64,000 nucleotides of DNA from Christiangramia sp. (GCF_029937855.1 NZ_JAPYPC010000004.1:124001-188000); one strand, 5' to 3'; positions 7,348 through 17,716 are shown, counted from the stretch's first letter. Notes: a model not told the origin generated them from the letters alone. A program made the numbers and translations.

Positions 7348-9903
7348 TTAACCACATTTCGAAGAACCACAGTCCTTACAGGTCAAGCATCCTTCCTGGT
7401 AAATTAAATTGGAAGAATTACAGTTTGCACATTTTTCCTTTTTGGCCACAGTTCCGTCGGCGATGTAGCGTTTAAGCGCTCTTACCACACCATTTTTCCA
7501 GGTATTGATAGATTCACTGTTCAACTGTAAACTGTTAATGAGGTCTACCACATTATCTATAGACATTCCATGCCTTAGCGTACTGGAAATCAATTTTGCG
7601 TAATTCCAGAATTCAGGATTGAATTTATGCGAAAGCCCTTCAATGGTAGTTTTGTAGCCTCTTTTATTTTGATACTGAAAATCGTAGCGTGAGGTTCCGT
7701 CTTCATTTCTGTTTTTAATGATTAGGCCTTCATTTACCCAACGCGGAATTAAAATTCCTTCTTCATCATCTGCAAAACCTGTAAAGATCTCATAAGGACG
7801 ACCATCCACCAGTCCGATAAAAGCGATCCATTTATCCTTATTATTCTGGAAGCGTACCACATCAGCGGTTAAGGTTTGAGGACGTTTTAGCGGGAATCCT
7901 CCTGAATTCTCCTCTGTTTCCTCTTCTTTTTTCTCTTCATTAGAGATTAGTACACCAGATCTTGAACCGTCACGATAAACAGTAACTCCTTTACATCCGG
8001 CTTCCCATGCTTCCAGGTAAAGTTTCCCTACCAGGTCTTCATCTACATTATTCGGCAGGTTGATGGTTACACTTATAGAATGATCTATCCACTTTTGTAC
8101 GGCTCCCTGCATTTTCACTTTACTTAGCCAATCCACGTCGTTAGAAGTAGCCTGATAATAAGGAGATAACTTCACCAGTTTGTCAAGTTCTTCCTGAGAG
8201 TAATTCTTATTGATATCATGCCCATTAGCCGTCATCCACTCTTTGAATCGATGGTGAAAAACTACATATTCTTCCCAGGAATCCCCAACTTCGTCTACAA
8301 AATCTACCCGTGAATTTTTATCGTTAGGATTTACTTTTCTTCGTCTTTTATAAACAGGAAGAAAAACCGGCTCAATTCCAGAAGTAGTCTGCGTCATTAA
8401 ACTGGTAGTACCGGTAGGAGCAATGGTAAGAAGGGCAATATTTCTTCTCCCGTATTCCAGCATATCATAATAAAGCTTTTCATCAGCTTCCTTCAGTCTT
8501 AAAATAAAGGGATTCTCTTTTTCCCTTTCAGAATCGAAGATTGAAAAAGCGCCTCGTTCCTTGGCGGTATCTACGGAAGCACGGTAAGCGGCAAGTGCGA
8601 TCTTTTTATGAATATCTACTGAAAAATCGATTCCTTCCTTACTACCATATTTAATTCCAAGGCCAGCAAGCATATCTCCTTCCGCAGTGATACCAATTCC
8701 GGTTCTTCTGCCTTCATAGGCTTTTTTACGAATGTTCAGCCAGAGATTTTTTTCTACTGCTTTGATTTCCTCATTTTCGGGATCGGCATCAATTTTAGAC
8801 AAAATATTGTCGATCTTTTCCAGTTCCAGATCAATAATATCATCCATGATCCTTTGTGCAGCACCCACGTGTTTTTTAAATAAATCGAAGTTGAAATGCG
8901 CTTTATCTGTAAACGGCTCTTCTACATAAGAAAACAGGTTAATTGCCAGTAAACGGCAGGAGTCGTATGGACACAAAGGGATTTCACCACATGGGTTTGT
9001 AGATACTGTTTTATACCCTAGATCTGCATAGCAATCTGGCACTGATTCATTAATCACGGTATCCCAGAATAAAATCCCCGGTTCAGCCGATTTCCATGCG
9101 TTATGAACAATTTTCTTCCAAAGCTTTTCAGCTTCAATATCTTTTGAGAATTTTGGCTCTTTGCTGAAAACAGGATACTTCTGCGTATAATTTCCGTTGT
9201 TTTTAACCGCTTTCATAAAGTCATCATCAATCCTTACAGAAACATTGGCGCCTGTGACTTTTCCCTGTTCCATTTTAGCATCGATAAAATCTTCCGCATC
9301 TGGATGATTTATAGAAACAGATAGCATAAGTGCTCCACGACGACCGTCCTGAGCTACTTCCCTGGTCGAATTAGAGTAACGCTCCATAAACGGAACAATA
9401 CCAGTAGATGTAAGGGCTGAGTTCTTAACCGCCGATCCTTTTGGGCGTATATGGGAAAGGTCATGCCCAACTCCACCGCGGCGTTTCATCAATTGTACCT
9501 GCTCCTGGTCAATTTTCATAATACCACCATAAGAATCTGAAACACCATCATTCCCTATTACAAAACAGTTGGAAAGCGAACCAACCTGGTAAGGATTCCC
9601 AATTCCTGCCATAGGGCTTCCCTGTGGTACGATATATTTGAAATTTTTAATTAGATCGAAAACTTCATCCTCACTCATCGGGTTGGGATACTTCTTTTCA
9701 ACGCGCGCAATTTCTTTTGCGATACGCCTGTGCATATCATCAGGGGTAAGTTCATAAATGTTTCCTTCAGAATCTTTAAGGGCATATTTGTTAACCCAAA
9801 CCCTGGCAGCCAGGTCATCTCCTTTGAAGTATTCCAGAGATGCTTCATAAGCCTGTTCCTGTGTATATGTATTTGGAACGACTGGTTTTTCTTGTACAGG
9901 CAT
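7348..9903 (-). CDS. nrdJ: Adenosylcobalamin-dependent ribonucleoside-diphosphate reductase (class II)
   Basis: Reduces ribonucleotides to deoxyribonucleotides with a cobalamin-generated radical, independent of oxygen. 851 residues. Reductase hallmarks are visible: the first redox cysteine in SLSNCFV (C113), the catalytic NPCGEIPL (304-311, with N304, C306 and E308), a LxxAPTGTTS-type loop (TIAPTGTTSLMT), and a C-terminal zinc ribbon with CxxC pairs (about 825-851, CANC...CLTCKDC...KCG). Single-gene unit with its own terminator. No class I genes and no cobalamin riboswitch were seen in the window. Confidence 0.95.
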   Translation of the reverse strand: MPVQEKPVVPNTYTQEQAYEASLEYFKGDDLAARVWVNKYALKDSEGNIYELTPDDMHRRIAKEIARVEKKYPNPMSEDEVFDLIKNFKYIVPQGSPMAGIGNPYQVGSLSNCFVIGNDGVSDSYGGIMKIDQEQVQLMKRRGGVGHDLSHIRPKGSAVKNSALTSTGIVPFMERYSNSTREVAQDGRRGALMLSVSINHPDAEDFIDAKMEQGKVTGANVSVRIDDDFMKAVKNNGNYTQKYPVFSKEPKFSKDIEAEKLWKKIVHNAWKSAEPGILFWDTVINESVPDCYADLGYKTVSTNPCGEIPLCPYDSCRLLAINLFSYVEEPFTDKAHFNFDLFKKHVGAAQRIMDDIIDLELEKIDNILSKIDADPENEEIKAVEKNLWLNIRKKAYEGRRTGIGITAEGDMLAGLGIKYGSKEGIDFSVDIHKKIALAAYRASVDTAKERGAFSIFDSEREKENPFILRLKEADEKLYYDMLEYGRRNIALLTIAPTGTTSLMTQTTSGIEPVFLPVYKRRRKVNPNDKNSRVDFVDEVGDSWEEYVVFHHRFKEWMTANGHDINKNYSQEELDKLVKLSPYYQATSNDVDWLSKVKMQGAVQKWIDHSISVTINLPNNVDEDLVGKLYLEAWEAGCKGVTVYRDGSRSGVLISNEEKKEEETEENSGGFPLKRPQTLTADVVRFQNNKDKWIAFIGLVDGRPYEIFTGFADDEEGILIPRWVNEGLIIKNRNEDGTSRYDFQYQNKRGYKTTIEGLSHKFNPEFWNYAKLISSTLRHGMSIDNVVDLINSLQLNSESINTWKNGVVRALKRYIADGTVAKKEKCANCNSSNLIYQEGCLTCKDCGSSKCG

Positions 9904-10267
9904 ATAAATGAGATTTTTAAGTTAGAATTTCGTTATTCGAGTGGTATAAAACTAAACAAAGAATTCATATAATTTACAAGTGGTCCAAAAAAAGTTATCA
10001 AGAAAAATATGTTAGTAGGCTGAAAATCAATTAATTGAAAATTTACTAACAATAAAAAGTTGACAAATAATGAAAATAATTATTTAGAGGTTTGAATTTT
10101 TGTCCTTTCTAATTATTGTGGATAAGAATTGAAATTCCAAACGAAAACTTCGAAAATTTATATGGATAATTATAGGGAAGATAGGAATATTCCAAAAAAA
10201 AGAAGCCCCGTCAGTTACGACGGGGCCTTCATTGAATTAACACCTATGAAAATTCAAAATAAAAGGT
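9904..10267. other. Spacer upstream of nrdJ and downstream of the amylase
   Basis: 364 bases without a gene. It holds the amylase terminator (10194-10230) and an inverted repeat: TGTTAGTA at 10010-10017 pairs with TACTAACA at 10044-10051, with the palindrome TCAATTAATTGA (10027-10038) in the loop. This dyad lies about 105 bases upstream of the nrdJ ATG and could be a regulatory site; no known box was recognised. No cobalamin-riboswitch core was found. Confidence 0.5.
10194..10230 (-). terminator. Intrinsic terminator of the SusC-D-E-amylase arm
   Basis: On the minus strand a GC-rich stem (GCCCCGTC at 10205-10212 with GACGGGGC at 10219-10226, 6-base loop) is followed by a T-rich tail. It begins 38 bases after the amylase stop. 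Confidence 0.9.
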
Positions 10268-11710
10268 TTATTCAGTGATTGAATAAATGGCATATCCATT
10301 TGCCGGTACTTCAATCTGAACCATCCCATTTTCATCGGAGGTAGGGTTGTATGTTGTGTTACCACTGTAATCCATGAGGGTAACATTATTCCAATTAGAA
10401 CTTACTGTTCGTCTTTTTGTATTATTATTGAGGCTAATATACAGAATTAATCCAGGATTTGAACCCGTACCGCTTCTTTTCATTATATACTCGTCTTTAT
10501 CTGAATAAAGAATTTCTGTATCTCCGGTGGCGATACTGTTATGAATGATGATCATTCTTTTTATTTCTTCCTGAAAATCAGCATTTTCATAATCTAGATA
10601 AAAAATAGTTGGATAACCTGGATGCGTTAGAATATATGCATAGGCTTTTAATTTATTTTCTGAAGCAATATAATTATCTACATTTTCATCTTTCTCTGTA
10701 TCGTGATTTGCGGTAAAAGTCACAGCTTTTTCAGGATGTGTCTTCCATAACATATCCTTTTCCAGATTGGAAAGGTCTTCAAAACGATCCAGGCTTTCTT
10801 CTAATTTGTAAAAAGTTGAAAAATCGAATGCCGGAGAACCTGAAGCTTCTATCCAATCCCTAAGAACATCCGGGTTTCCGTCAAAATTCTCACCTACTGA
10901 AAATCCTCCAACTTCATCCAGCCATTCTGTTACTACCCATGGTTCAAAACCTTTTACATAATCAAAACGCCAGCCATCAAAGCCCATGGTATTTTTGTAA
11001 TATTTCGCGACAGAATTATCCTTCTCCCAGAACCATTCCTGAACATAAGGTACATCATGATCTACATCCTGCTCTGAAAAGAAAAGGTTACCTGGATCAC
11101 TTTGGCTAATATCGTTAGGATGAAAATGATTAAAATTTCTATTGAACATTCCCGAAGCATTTCCATGTTCTTCATCAAATAAGGTATAAGTTTCCTTATC
11201 GCGGAAAGGATTGTACTGAAGTCCGCCACCAGAATTATGATTAAGCACGATATCTGCAATCACCTCAAGTTTGTTATCGTGTGCGACAGAAATAAGATTT
11301 TCTAATTCCTCACGGGAACCAAACCTGGTTTCTACCGTACCATGTTGTTCAAAATTACCAAAGTCGAAATAATCTGAAGGGTCATATCCCATGGAATATC
11401 CACCGGACTGGCCTTTGGACGCAGGGGGGAGCCATATGCGATCTACACCGGCATCTGCCCAACCAGGAACTTTATCAGAAAGATTGTTCCACCATTCAAA
11501 ACGTGGTTCCACATCCCAGTAAAATGCCTGCATCATCACTCTGCTGCCATTGTCATAAGCAGAAAGGTCTATAGCTTTAGGTTCCGGGTTCTCCGGAATT
11601 TCGGTAACATCATCTGTAGGATCAACTACCTGGTTATCATCATCTTCAGAACAGGAAGATAAGATAACTGAGAAGATGAGTACTAAAACCGATTTATATA
11701 TAGTTTTCAT
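10268..11710 (-). CDS. Exported GH13 alpha-amylase lipoprotein (SusG-like role)
   Basis: 480 residues with a lipoprotein signal (LSSC, lipidated C20) followed by acidic residues SEDDD, a pattern often seen on surface-exposed lipoproteins in this phylum. GH13 catalytic machinery is complete: nucleophile D250 in GWRFDYVKG, acid/base E274 in GENFD, and transition-state D337 in ANHDTE. It probably cuts starch or glycogen at the cell surface to feed SusCD. Last gene of the leftward arm, separated from the SusE-like gene by a hairpin terminator (11728-11757), which may lower its expression. Product size and substrate preference cannot be told from sequence. Confidence 0.92.
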   Translation of the reverse strand: MKTIYKSVLVLIFSVILSSCSEDDDNQVVDPTDDVTEIPENPEPKAIDLSAYDNGSRVMMQAFYWDVEPRFEWWNNLSDKVPGWADAGVDRIWLPPASKGQSGGYSMGYDPSDYFDFGNFEQHGTVETRFGSREELENLISVAHDNKLEVIADIVLNHNSGGGLQYNPFRDKETYTLFDEEHGNASGMFNRNFNHFHPNDISQSDPGNLFFSEQDVDHDVPYVQEWFWEKDNSVAKYYKNTMGFDGWRFDYVKGFEPWVVTEWLDEVGGFSVGENFDGNPDVLRDWIEASGSPAFDFSTFYKLEESLDRFEDLSNLEKDMLWKTHPEKAVTFTANHDTEKDENVDNYIASENKLKAYAYILTHPGYPTIFYLDYENADFQEEIKRMIIIHNSIATGDTEILYSDKDEYIMKRSGTGSNPGLILYISLNNNTKRRTVSSNWNNVTLMDYSGNTTYNPTSDENGMVQIEVPANGYAIYSITE

Positions 11711-11727
11711 AAGTTGTATTTTTTAAT

Positions 11728-11757
11728 AAAAAGGCTGCACTTCAGGCAGCCTTTTTA
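11728..11757. terminator. Hairpin terminator between SusE-like gene and amylase
   Basis: GGCTGC (11733-11738) pairs with GCAGCC (11746-11751), flanked by five A and five T. On the minus strand it lies between two genes of the same arm, so it may be a partial terminator tuning the amylase, unless the amylase has its own promoter. Confidence 0.75.
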
Positions 11758-11768
11758 TTTTTCTGGTT

Positions 11769-12914
11769 TTATTCCTCTCCAACAGGAATAAGAATATACC
11801 TGCCATCAAGATCATTGAACCAAATCTCATAAGTTCCTTCACTTACTGGAATATTAGGACCATTCATTGTGCTTTTTCCACTTATTTCGGTGTCGCCACC
11901 CCAATTTACATCCCAGGCATCATTTGCCCTGAACTTCATTTCTCCGTCAAATAATTGCATTTCTGTGCTATACCAGATATGCGGATTAAAAGAGGATTGA
12001 GTAAGGTCCATATCAGCGTTCCATCCTTCATCGGTGCCGGTAGTTGCCGTACCAATTACACCAATACTTCCATAAGTATCAGCACTGCTTGCGTCAATAG
12101 ATTCCTTAGTGAAGGTCATGTCATCTGTATTAAAAGTATAACTGTAATATCCTTCAGAATCAATGGCAAAAACTCCCGGATCTGTTCCATCTCCAGGGTT
12201 TACGGCCAGAGTTGTTCCATCATCGGTTCCCCATTGTGGCTGCCACATTCCTCTTATTTCCAGTAATTTAAATTCACCCGCAGTAAAATTACCCTGGAAA
12301 TAATATAGATTATCATTTTCTGAATCTCTGAAAAGCGGTGTATTGTTATTATTATTATCCCAACCTGCGGCGGTAGCACTACCTACCAGGAACAATTCTG
12401 TTTTGGTTTCCTCTTCTTCTTCCCCAATTTCAGGCAATGTAACACTAAGCGATTTTACCTGCGAGGTTTCTACCAATCCATTGCTGCCATCTGTGCCGGC
12501 ATAGGCTCGAACCCTGAAGAATATTTGTCCTGAATTTGGCAATTCTGCGGTAGTAGGATCATTGTCAAGACCAGCATCTTCGGCAAGATCCATCATTTGG
12601 CCTACGGTAACGCCCATGTTAGTTTCAGAAGTAGTACCTATAACTACAAGATCACTAAAATCTGAAGTCGTAGAAGCCTGTAATTCATAGGTTACTGTAG
12701 TTGGTGCATCAAAATTCACTTCGTTCCATACAAACCTTTCTGCCAGGTTGTTAGACGCTGCAGAAATTAACGTATAATTTTCTGCAAAAGAATTAGTAAA
12801 CGCCACGCCTTCCGGATCTGGTTGTGCTACAAAAACAACATCGTCATCATGCTCACAGGAGGTAAATCCTCCAAAGGCAATTATTGTTAGAAATAAAATT
12901 AAAAACTTTTTCAT
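11769..12914 (-). CDS. susE: SusE/SusF-family outer-membrane starch-binding lipoprotein
   Basis: 381 residues with a lipoprotein signal (FTSC, lipidated C20) then EHDDD. The N-terminal half resembles the SusE N-terminal Ig-like domain, with two repeated C-terminal binding modules (LFLVGSATAAGWDNNN..., and IGVIGTATTGTDEGWNADMD...) as in SusE/SusF, where such modules bind starch on the cell surface. It has no catalytic motifs. It follows SusD by 18 bases. The gene symbol is by role and position; SusE and SusF cannot be separated by eye. Confidence 0.85.
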   Translation of the reverse strand: MKKFLILFLTIIAFGGFTSCEHDDDVVFVAQPDPEGVAFTNSFAENYTLISAASNNLAERFVWNEVNFDAPTTVTYELQASTTSDFSDLVVIGTTSETNMGVTVGQMMDLAEDAGLDNDPTTAELPNSGQIFFRVRAYAGTDGSNGLVETSQVKSLSVTLPEIGEEEEETKTELFLVGSATAAGWDNNNNNTPLFRDSENDNLYYFQGNFTAGEFKLLEIRGMWQPQWGTDDGTTLAVNPGDGTDPGVFAIDSEGYYSYTFNTDDMTFTKESIDASSADTYGSIGVIGTATTGTDEGWNADMDLTQSSFNPHIWYSTEMQLFDGEMKFRANDAWDVNWGGDTEISGKSTMNGPNIPVSEGTYEIWFNDLDGRYILIPVGEE

Positions 12915-12932
12915 TTTGAATCTTTTATAATA

Positions 12933-14564
12933 TTAATATCCTGGATTTTGTACTAAGTTGGTGTTTACCCCTAAATCTGAAGCCGGTATTGGCATGAGGT
13001 CCCTAAAAGCTTCTGTAGTGGCACCTTGTGGCACTCCGCCTTTATATGGCCAGATACCTCTTTCAGAGAATAGGTTAAAACGTATTAAATCTGTTCTGCG
13101 ATGTGCTTCCCAGTAGAGTTCCCGGGCTCTTTCATCAATGATAAAATCAAGATCAAGGTCAGTAGCGCTTATATTGTTATCATCTCCAAGAGCACGTTGC
13201 CTCAATTGGTTTATATAGCCAATAGCAGTCTGCTGACTACCGCCACCACCTCTTAACACAGCTTCTGCGTACATTAAATAGGCATCTGCAAGACGGAACA
13301 TTGGAAAATCGGTATCCGGAAAGTCTCCTGTAGGATCTGATCCTGGATTTCCATTAACATCTACATTTTTAAATTTTGTTACAGCATAACCATCTGTGAA
13401 ACTGGAAATGTCTTCAATTTCTTTTGTTTGGCCTTCAGTAAAGAAAAGTGCACGTTCGTCCTCAACCTCTTCAATAGGATTATCATTATCATCCAAAAAT
13501 TTGTTTACCAGTGCAGAAGTGGTTCTAAGTCCAGCCCATCCGCCATTGATTCCAAAATCATCAGGATTCATTTCCCCACCAACCGAGGCATGGATAACGA
13601 AAGTTAAACCGCCGTAGGCCTGAGTATTAAGACCGTCAAAAGTAATAGGGAATATAACTTCCTCTTGCGCACCGTTCGTATTATTATCAGCAAGAAATAA
13701 CTTCTGGTAATCGTCTACCAGGCCATAACCGGCATTGATAACTTTTTCTGTATAGGTAATTACATCAGCATATCGTGTTTCGCCAGAATATTTTTCAGCA
13801 TTAAGATAAAGCTTAGATAAAAGCATCCAGGCCGCGGCCTTGTCTGCACGTCCATATTCATGTTGCCTGGCTGCTACCAAAGTGCTTTCTATTGCCAGTA
13901 ATTCACTTTCTATATAATCGAAAAGTTCAGCACTTTGAATTTGCTCTGGTAAAAAAGCACCCACAGGACTTTCTTCAGTCACAAAAGGTGGATTACCAAA
14001 AAGATCCAGTGCGTGCCAGTAACTCAAAGCTCTAAGAAACCTGGCTTCAGCTCTATAAATATCTATTTCTTGCCTCAAATTATCGTCTACCCCTCTGGAA
14101 TCGAGTGCTCCGGGTTCAGTTTGTCTCAGGAATTCATTGCTTTGAGCAATTTGGTACATGATCCTGGAGTACATAGTTCTAATGAATTCGTTTCCAGAAG
14201 TCCAGGTTTGTGAGTGGAGATCTTTTATGGTTCCATCATTCCATCCAATTACTGCCTCATCTGTTGTTAATTCCTGCATTTTCCAGTACAAACGCATATA
14301 CTGAGAAAATCCTTCATCTAATCCTGAAAGGTCAGGGTCTCCAGCGGGTCCATCCTGACCGCTAACAGCAAAGCCAGCATAGAGTTTTGCTAAAAACTGC
14401 CTATAAGCTTCAGGGTCTTCAAAAGCTGAAGCCGCAGTTTGCCTGTTATCTTCCGGCTTAAGATCTAATTCACTCTCGCAAGACCATAATATGGCCAAAC
14501 CAAAGAAAACCAGTAGCGTGTATTTAAATTTATTACCCATTGTTTTATATATTTTTCTGTTCAT
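12933..14564 (-). CDS. susD: SusD-family outer-membrane glycan-binding lipoprotein
   Basis: 543 residues from the first ATG, with a lipoprotein signal ending in WSC (C29). An alternative start 24 bases further in (MGNKFKYTL) would give a more standard signal peptide with C21. Typical RagB/SusD features are visible: the N-terminal LDLKPEDNRQTAASAFEDPEAY segment, TPR-like helices (YRAEARFLRALSYWHALDLFGN), and the C-terminal FIIDERARELYWEAHRRTDLIRF. It caps the SusC barrel and binds malto-oligosaccharide. Its start is 2 bases after the SusC stop, so translation is probably coupled. Confidence 0.94.
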   Translation of the reverse strand: MNRKIYKTMGNKFKYTLLVFFGLAILWSCESELDLKPEDNRQTAASAFEDPEAYRQFLAKLYAGFAVSGQDGPAGDPDLSGLDEGFSQYMRLYWKMQELTTDEAVIGWNDGTIKDLHSQTWTSGNEFIRTMYSRIMYQIAQSNEFLRQTEPGALDSRGVDDNLRQEIDIYRAEARFLRALSYWHALDLFGNPPFVTEESPVGAFLPEQIQSAELFDYIESELLAIESTLVAARQHEYGRADKAAAWMLLSKLYLNAEKYSGETRYADVITYTEKVINAGYGLVDDYQKLFLADNNTNGAQEEVIFPITFDGLNTQAYGGLTFVIHASVGGEMNPDDFGINGGWAGLRTTSALVNKFLDDNDNPIEEVEDERALFFTEGQTKEIEDISSFTDGYAVTKFKNVDVNGNPGSDPTGDFPDTDFPMFRLADAYLMYAEAVLRGGGGSQQTAIGYINQLRQRALGDDNNISATDLDLDFIIDERARELYWEAHRRTDLIRFNLFSERGIWPYKGGVPQGATTEAFRDLMPIPASDLGVNTNLVQNPGY

Positions 14565-14566
14565 TC

Positions 14567-17494
14567 TTAAAAAGTAATACTTAATCCAAGTACATATCTT
14601 CTTGATCTTGGATAGAAATTATTGTCTATCCCTCCAAATACTTCAGGATCCAATCCTTCATAGTTAGTTATGGTCAACACATTAGAAGCTGTAACTGAAG
14701 CTCTAAAATCTACCTCTTCTCCTGCTACGGTATATCCAATACTTAGGTTATCTAATTTTACAAAATCTGCACTTCTTATATAATAGTCTGAAAAAAACTG
14801 ACTATTCTCAAAGCCTGTTTCCAATACATTTGCATTCAGATTAGAATAATAATCGGAAGGAGTATTAGTCCCTGCTTCAATAAATCCATTGGCAGACTGA
14901 GTATTATTATAGATATAATTTCCAAAATTTCCCCTGAAGGTAAAATTCAGGTCGAAATTTTTATAATTCATAGTATTGGTAAGTCCCATAAAATAATCTG
15001 GCGTGGCTTTTTTATAAGCCTGTCTGTCAGCTTCAGTAATTTGGTTGTCGCCATTTACATCTACGTAAGCGCCTTCGATTGGGTTTCCTTCTTGATCATA
15101 AACCTGACGGAATACGAAAAATGTCGTAGGGTCAAAACCTTCTTTCCATAATTGGACAGTATTACCAACTCCACCGCTTATACCTCCTTGTGGGATAAAG
15201 AAGTTTGGGTTTTCTCCCAGACTCAGTTCCGTAATTTCACGTTCCTGAAAGGTGATATTGTAGTTGAGGGTCCAGTTAAAGTTTTCACTACGGGCGATAT
15301 CCCCAGTAAGGCCTATTTCAATCCCTTTACTCACCGTAGCTCCCACATTAGTTAATAATTGATCTGAAAGGTTTGCACCAGCAGGAACGGGAACAGTAGC
15401 AATTAGATCTTTAGTTTCCCGATAATATCCATCTATAGATCCACTCAACCTATTGTCAAAAAATCCAAAATCTATACCAGCATTATAATTAATCAATGTT
15501 TCCCATCTCAAATTTTCATCGAATTCTTCTGGTCTTAAAGTTGGTACAAATTCATTGCCAAATTGGTACCTCGCTCCACCTATACTTGGAGTGTAAAGAC
15601 CTAGGTATCCATAATTTCTTCCAATTTCATAATTTCCTGTTTCTCCATATCCGGCCCTTAATTTAAGTTGTGTTAAAAAATTAGAATTCTCCAGAAATGC
15701 TTCGTTATGAACTTTCCAGCCTACAGAAGCGGCAGGGAAATATCCCCACCTGTTTTGTGGTGCCACCCTTGAAGAACCATCTGCACGGAAGCTTCCTGAA
15801 ATTAAATATCGATTATTAATATCAAAACTTGCCCTCGCGAAGTAAGATTCCAGCGCATTACGGTTAATGCTTTCTGGAAAATCTATGATCTGATCCTGTT
15901 CAGTTCCAACACTGTTAGAATAACTGTAAAATTCCTGGAAAGAATGTCCTGCAGTAAGATCTATATCAGTGTCAAAGAAGTCTATCTGTTTCTTATAATT
16001 TAAGTAGGTATCCAATAAAAGGTTACGGTTTATATTATCGTAATTACTAAACTGTTCTATATTGGTTGTATTTGCTGCGGAAGTTAAAGGAGTAAAAGTA
16101 CTTCCGTCTGCTTCGGCATAATCAAATCCTGCATTTACCACTGCCTTTAGTTCTGGCAGAAAATGAAATCTATATTCTGTATTTAAATTGGTAATAGATC
16201 TTCTTACCTGGTTAGAGTCATCTGTTAGCTGCAGAAGGGCAAGAGGGTTTTTCGTCGCCAGGTTTTGTTGAGTGATTCCATCATCGGTTTGTCTGGTAAA
16301 TTCAAAATAGCCGCCAAAAGGACTGCCCGGGTCAAATATTGGCTGGGTAGGGTCAAAAGCTACCGCAGCTCCAATTGCTCCCCGATTGGCAAATCTATTT
16401 TGATCAAGACTGTTTTTCGAAGTTAGAGTGAACTTAAGTTTATTGTCAAATAAATCCTGATTCAGAGCTATATTTAGTGCATTCCTTTCATAATAATCCC
16501 TTTTGAGTACTCCTTTTTCCTCTGTATGGTTAAAATTGACACGATAATAAAAATTACCGAATCCCTGAGAAGCAGTGAGGTTATGTATCACACCTTCTGC
16601 AGTTTGATAGATTTGGTCTTGCCAATCTGTACTGGTATCTCCTAATAAATCAGGATTGGTACCTGGTGTGTTTTGGATAAGCTCTCTAAATTGATCAGCA
16701 TTTAGCACATCTACCTTATCCATAATTTTTCCTGCGGAAATTTTCACGTCATAGGTAAATTGAAACGGGGAATCTTTTTTTCCTGTCTTGGTAGTGATAA
16801 GGATTACCCCATTAGAAGCCCTGGAACCGTAAATGGAAGTGGCGGCTGCATCCTTTAAAATCACAAAGTTTTCGATTTCATTAGGATTAATGGAGTTGAG
16901 TGCATTCCTTGATCCCTGTACTCCTCGTTGATCTAATGGAACACCGTCTACAACAATTAATGGATCATTGGAAGCTGAAAGTGATGCACCTCCACGAATA
17001 CGAATAGTTCCACCTTCGCCTGGCGCACCACCACTTGGAGTAATTTGAACCCCGGCAGATTTACCTGCGATAAGCTCCTGAGGGGATACCACGGCTCCCT
17101 GGTTGAATGATTCCGGTGAAATTTTATCTACGGCACCGGTTGCATCCTGTTCGGTAGTTGCACCATAACCTATTAATACAACTTCATCAAGGGAAGCTGC
17201 ATCTTCGTCTAGCGAAACGTCTAAAGTAGCCTGTCCCTCATAAGGAATCTCCTGAGTAGCAAAGCCTAAAAAGGAGAAGGTAAGAATATCGTCATTGGCA
17301 ACATTTTCAATCGTATAATTACCGTCAAAATCTGTTGTAGTACCATTTGAAGTACCCTGAACAATTACATTTACACCTGGAATTGGTAAACCTGTGGCGC
17401 TTTCTATCACAGTACCGCTAACGGTGTTTTGGGCAAAAAAGCTCATTGGTAGCAGAAACAGCATAAACAATGCACTTTTAATTAAAGTTTTCAT
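14567..17494 (-). CDS. susC: SusC-family TonB-dependent outer-membrane transporter
   Basis: 975 residues: signal peptide (about 1-21, MSFFAQ), a carboxypeptidase-regulatory-like domain (about 24-97, VSGTVIESATGLPIPGVNV), a TonB box (DEVVLIGYG, 103-111), a plug domain with the SusC signature (LIAGKSAGVQI, IRIRGGASLSASNDPLIVVDGVPL), and a beta-barrel ending in an aromatic-terminated strand (RRYVLGLSITF). Imports malto-oligosaccharides with SusD. It is the first gene of the leftward arm, with a predicted promoter at 17549-17573 and a LacI-type palindrome about 60 bases further upstream. Confidence 0.95.
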   Translation of the reverse strand: MKTLIKSALFMLFLLPMSFFAQNTVSGTVIESATGLPIPGVNVIVQGTSNGTTTDFDGNYTIENVANDDILTFSFLGFATQEIPYEGQATLDVSLDEDAASLDEVVLIGYGATTEQDATGAVDKISPESFNQGAVVSPQELIAGKSAGVQITPSGGAPGEGGTIRIRGGASLSASNDPLIVVDGVPLDQRGVQGSRNALNSINPNEIENFVILKDAAATSIYGSRASNGVILITTKTGKKDSPFQFTYDVKISAGKIMDKVDVLNADQFRELIQNTPGTNPDLLGDTSTDWQDQIYQTAEGVIHNLTASQGFGNFYYRVNFNHTEEKGVLKRDYYERNALNIALNQDLFDNKLKFTLTSKNSLDQNRFANRGAIGAAVAFDPTQPIFDPGSPFGGYFEFTRQTDDGITQQNLATKNPLALLQLTDDSNQVRRSITNLNTEYRFHFLPELKAVVNAGFDYAEADGSTFTPLTSAANTTNIEQFSNYDNINRNLLLDTYLNYKKQIDFFDTDIDLTAGHSFQEFYSYSNSVGTEQDQIIDFPESINRNALESYFARASFDINNRYLISGSFRADGSSRVAPQNRWGYFPAASVGWKVHNEAFLENSNFLTQLKLRAGYGETGNYEIGRNYGYLGLYTPSIGGARYQFGNEFVPTLRPEEFDENLRWETLINYNAGIDFGFFDNRLSGSIDGYYRETKDLIATVPVPAGANLSDQLLTNVGATVSKGIEIGLTGDIARSENFNWTLNYNITFQEREITELSLGENPNFFIPQGGISGGVGNTVQLWKEGFDPTTFFVFRQVYDQEGNPIEGAYVDVNGDNQITEADRQAYKKATPDYFMGLTNTMNYKNFDLNFTFRGNFGNYIYNNTQSANGFIEAGTNTPSDYYSNLNANVLETGFENSQFFSDYYIRSADFVKLDNLSIGYTVAGEEVDFRASVTASNVLTITNYEGLDPEVFGGIDNNFYPRSRRYVLGLSITF

Positions 17495-17548
17495 AAATTT
17501 TCTATTGGTTTTACTAAAAATTAACCTTATATCTTTACTTCCTGAGGT

Positions 17549-17573
17549 TAAATGTATGTAAATTCTTTACCAA
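17549..17573 (-). promoter_or_regulatory. Predicted promoter of the susCDE arm
   Basis: On the minus strand: -33-like TTGG (17570-17573) and, after a typical gap, TACATTTA (17549-17556), one mismatch from TAnnTTTG. The operator palindrome (17602-17617) lies upstream of the -33 element, which fits activation better than simple blocking. Confidence 0.5.
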
Positions 17574-17601
17574 TACTCGGTGAGATAGCGTTATTACTGC
17601 G

Positions 17602-17617
17602 ACGAAAACGTTTTCGT
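17602..17617. promoter_or_regulatory. LacI-type operator palindrome between susC and the LacI regulator
   Basis: A perfect 16-bp palindrome, ACGAAAACGTTTTCGT, with the central CG typical of LacI-family operators. It sits in the divergent spacer between susC and the LacI-family gene. A close copy (CCGAAAACGTTTTAG) is found at 26797-26811 upstream of pfkA. Confidence 0.85.
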
Positions 17618-17716
17618 GTTGAAAACTTTTTGTTCTTAAGACTTTGCCAATTAAAATATGGTTAATTTGCTGACTCGAAAATTTAAGCCTTACATTTTTA
17701 AGAATATACAACCTAA

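Noticed and set aside
9904-10060. Cobalamin riboswitch upstream of nrdJ
   Set aside because: The conserved core of the riboswitch (GCCACTG and its partners) is not seen on the relevant strand.
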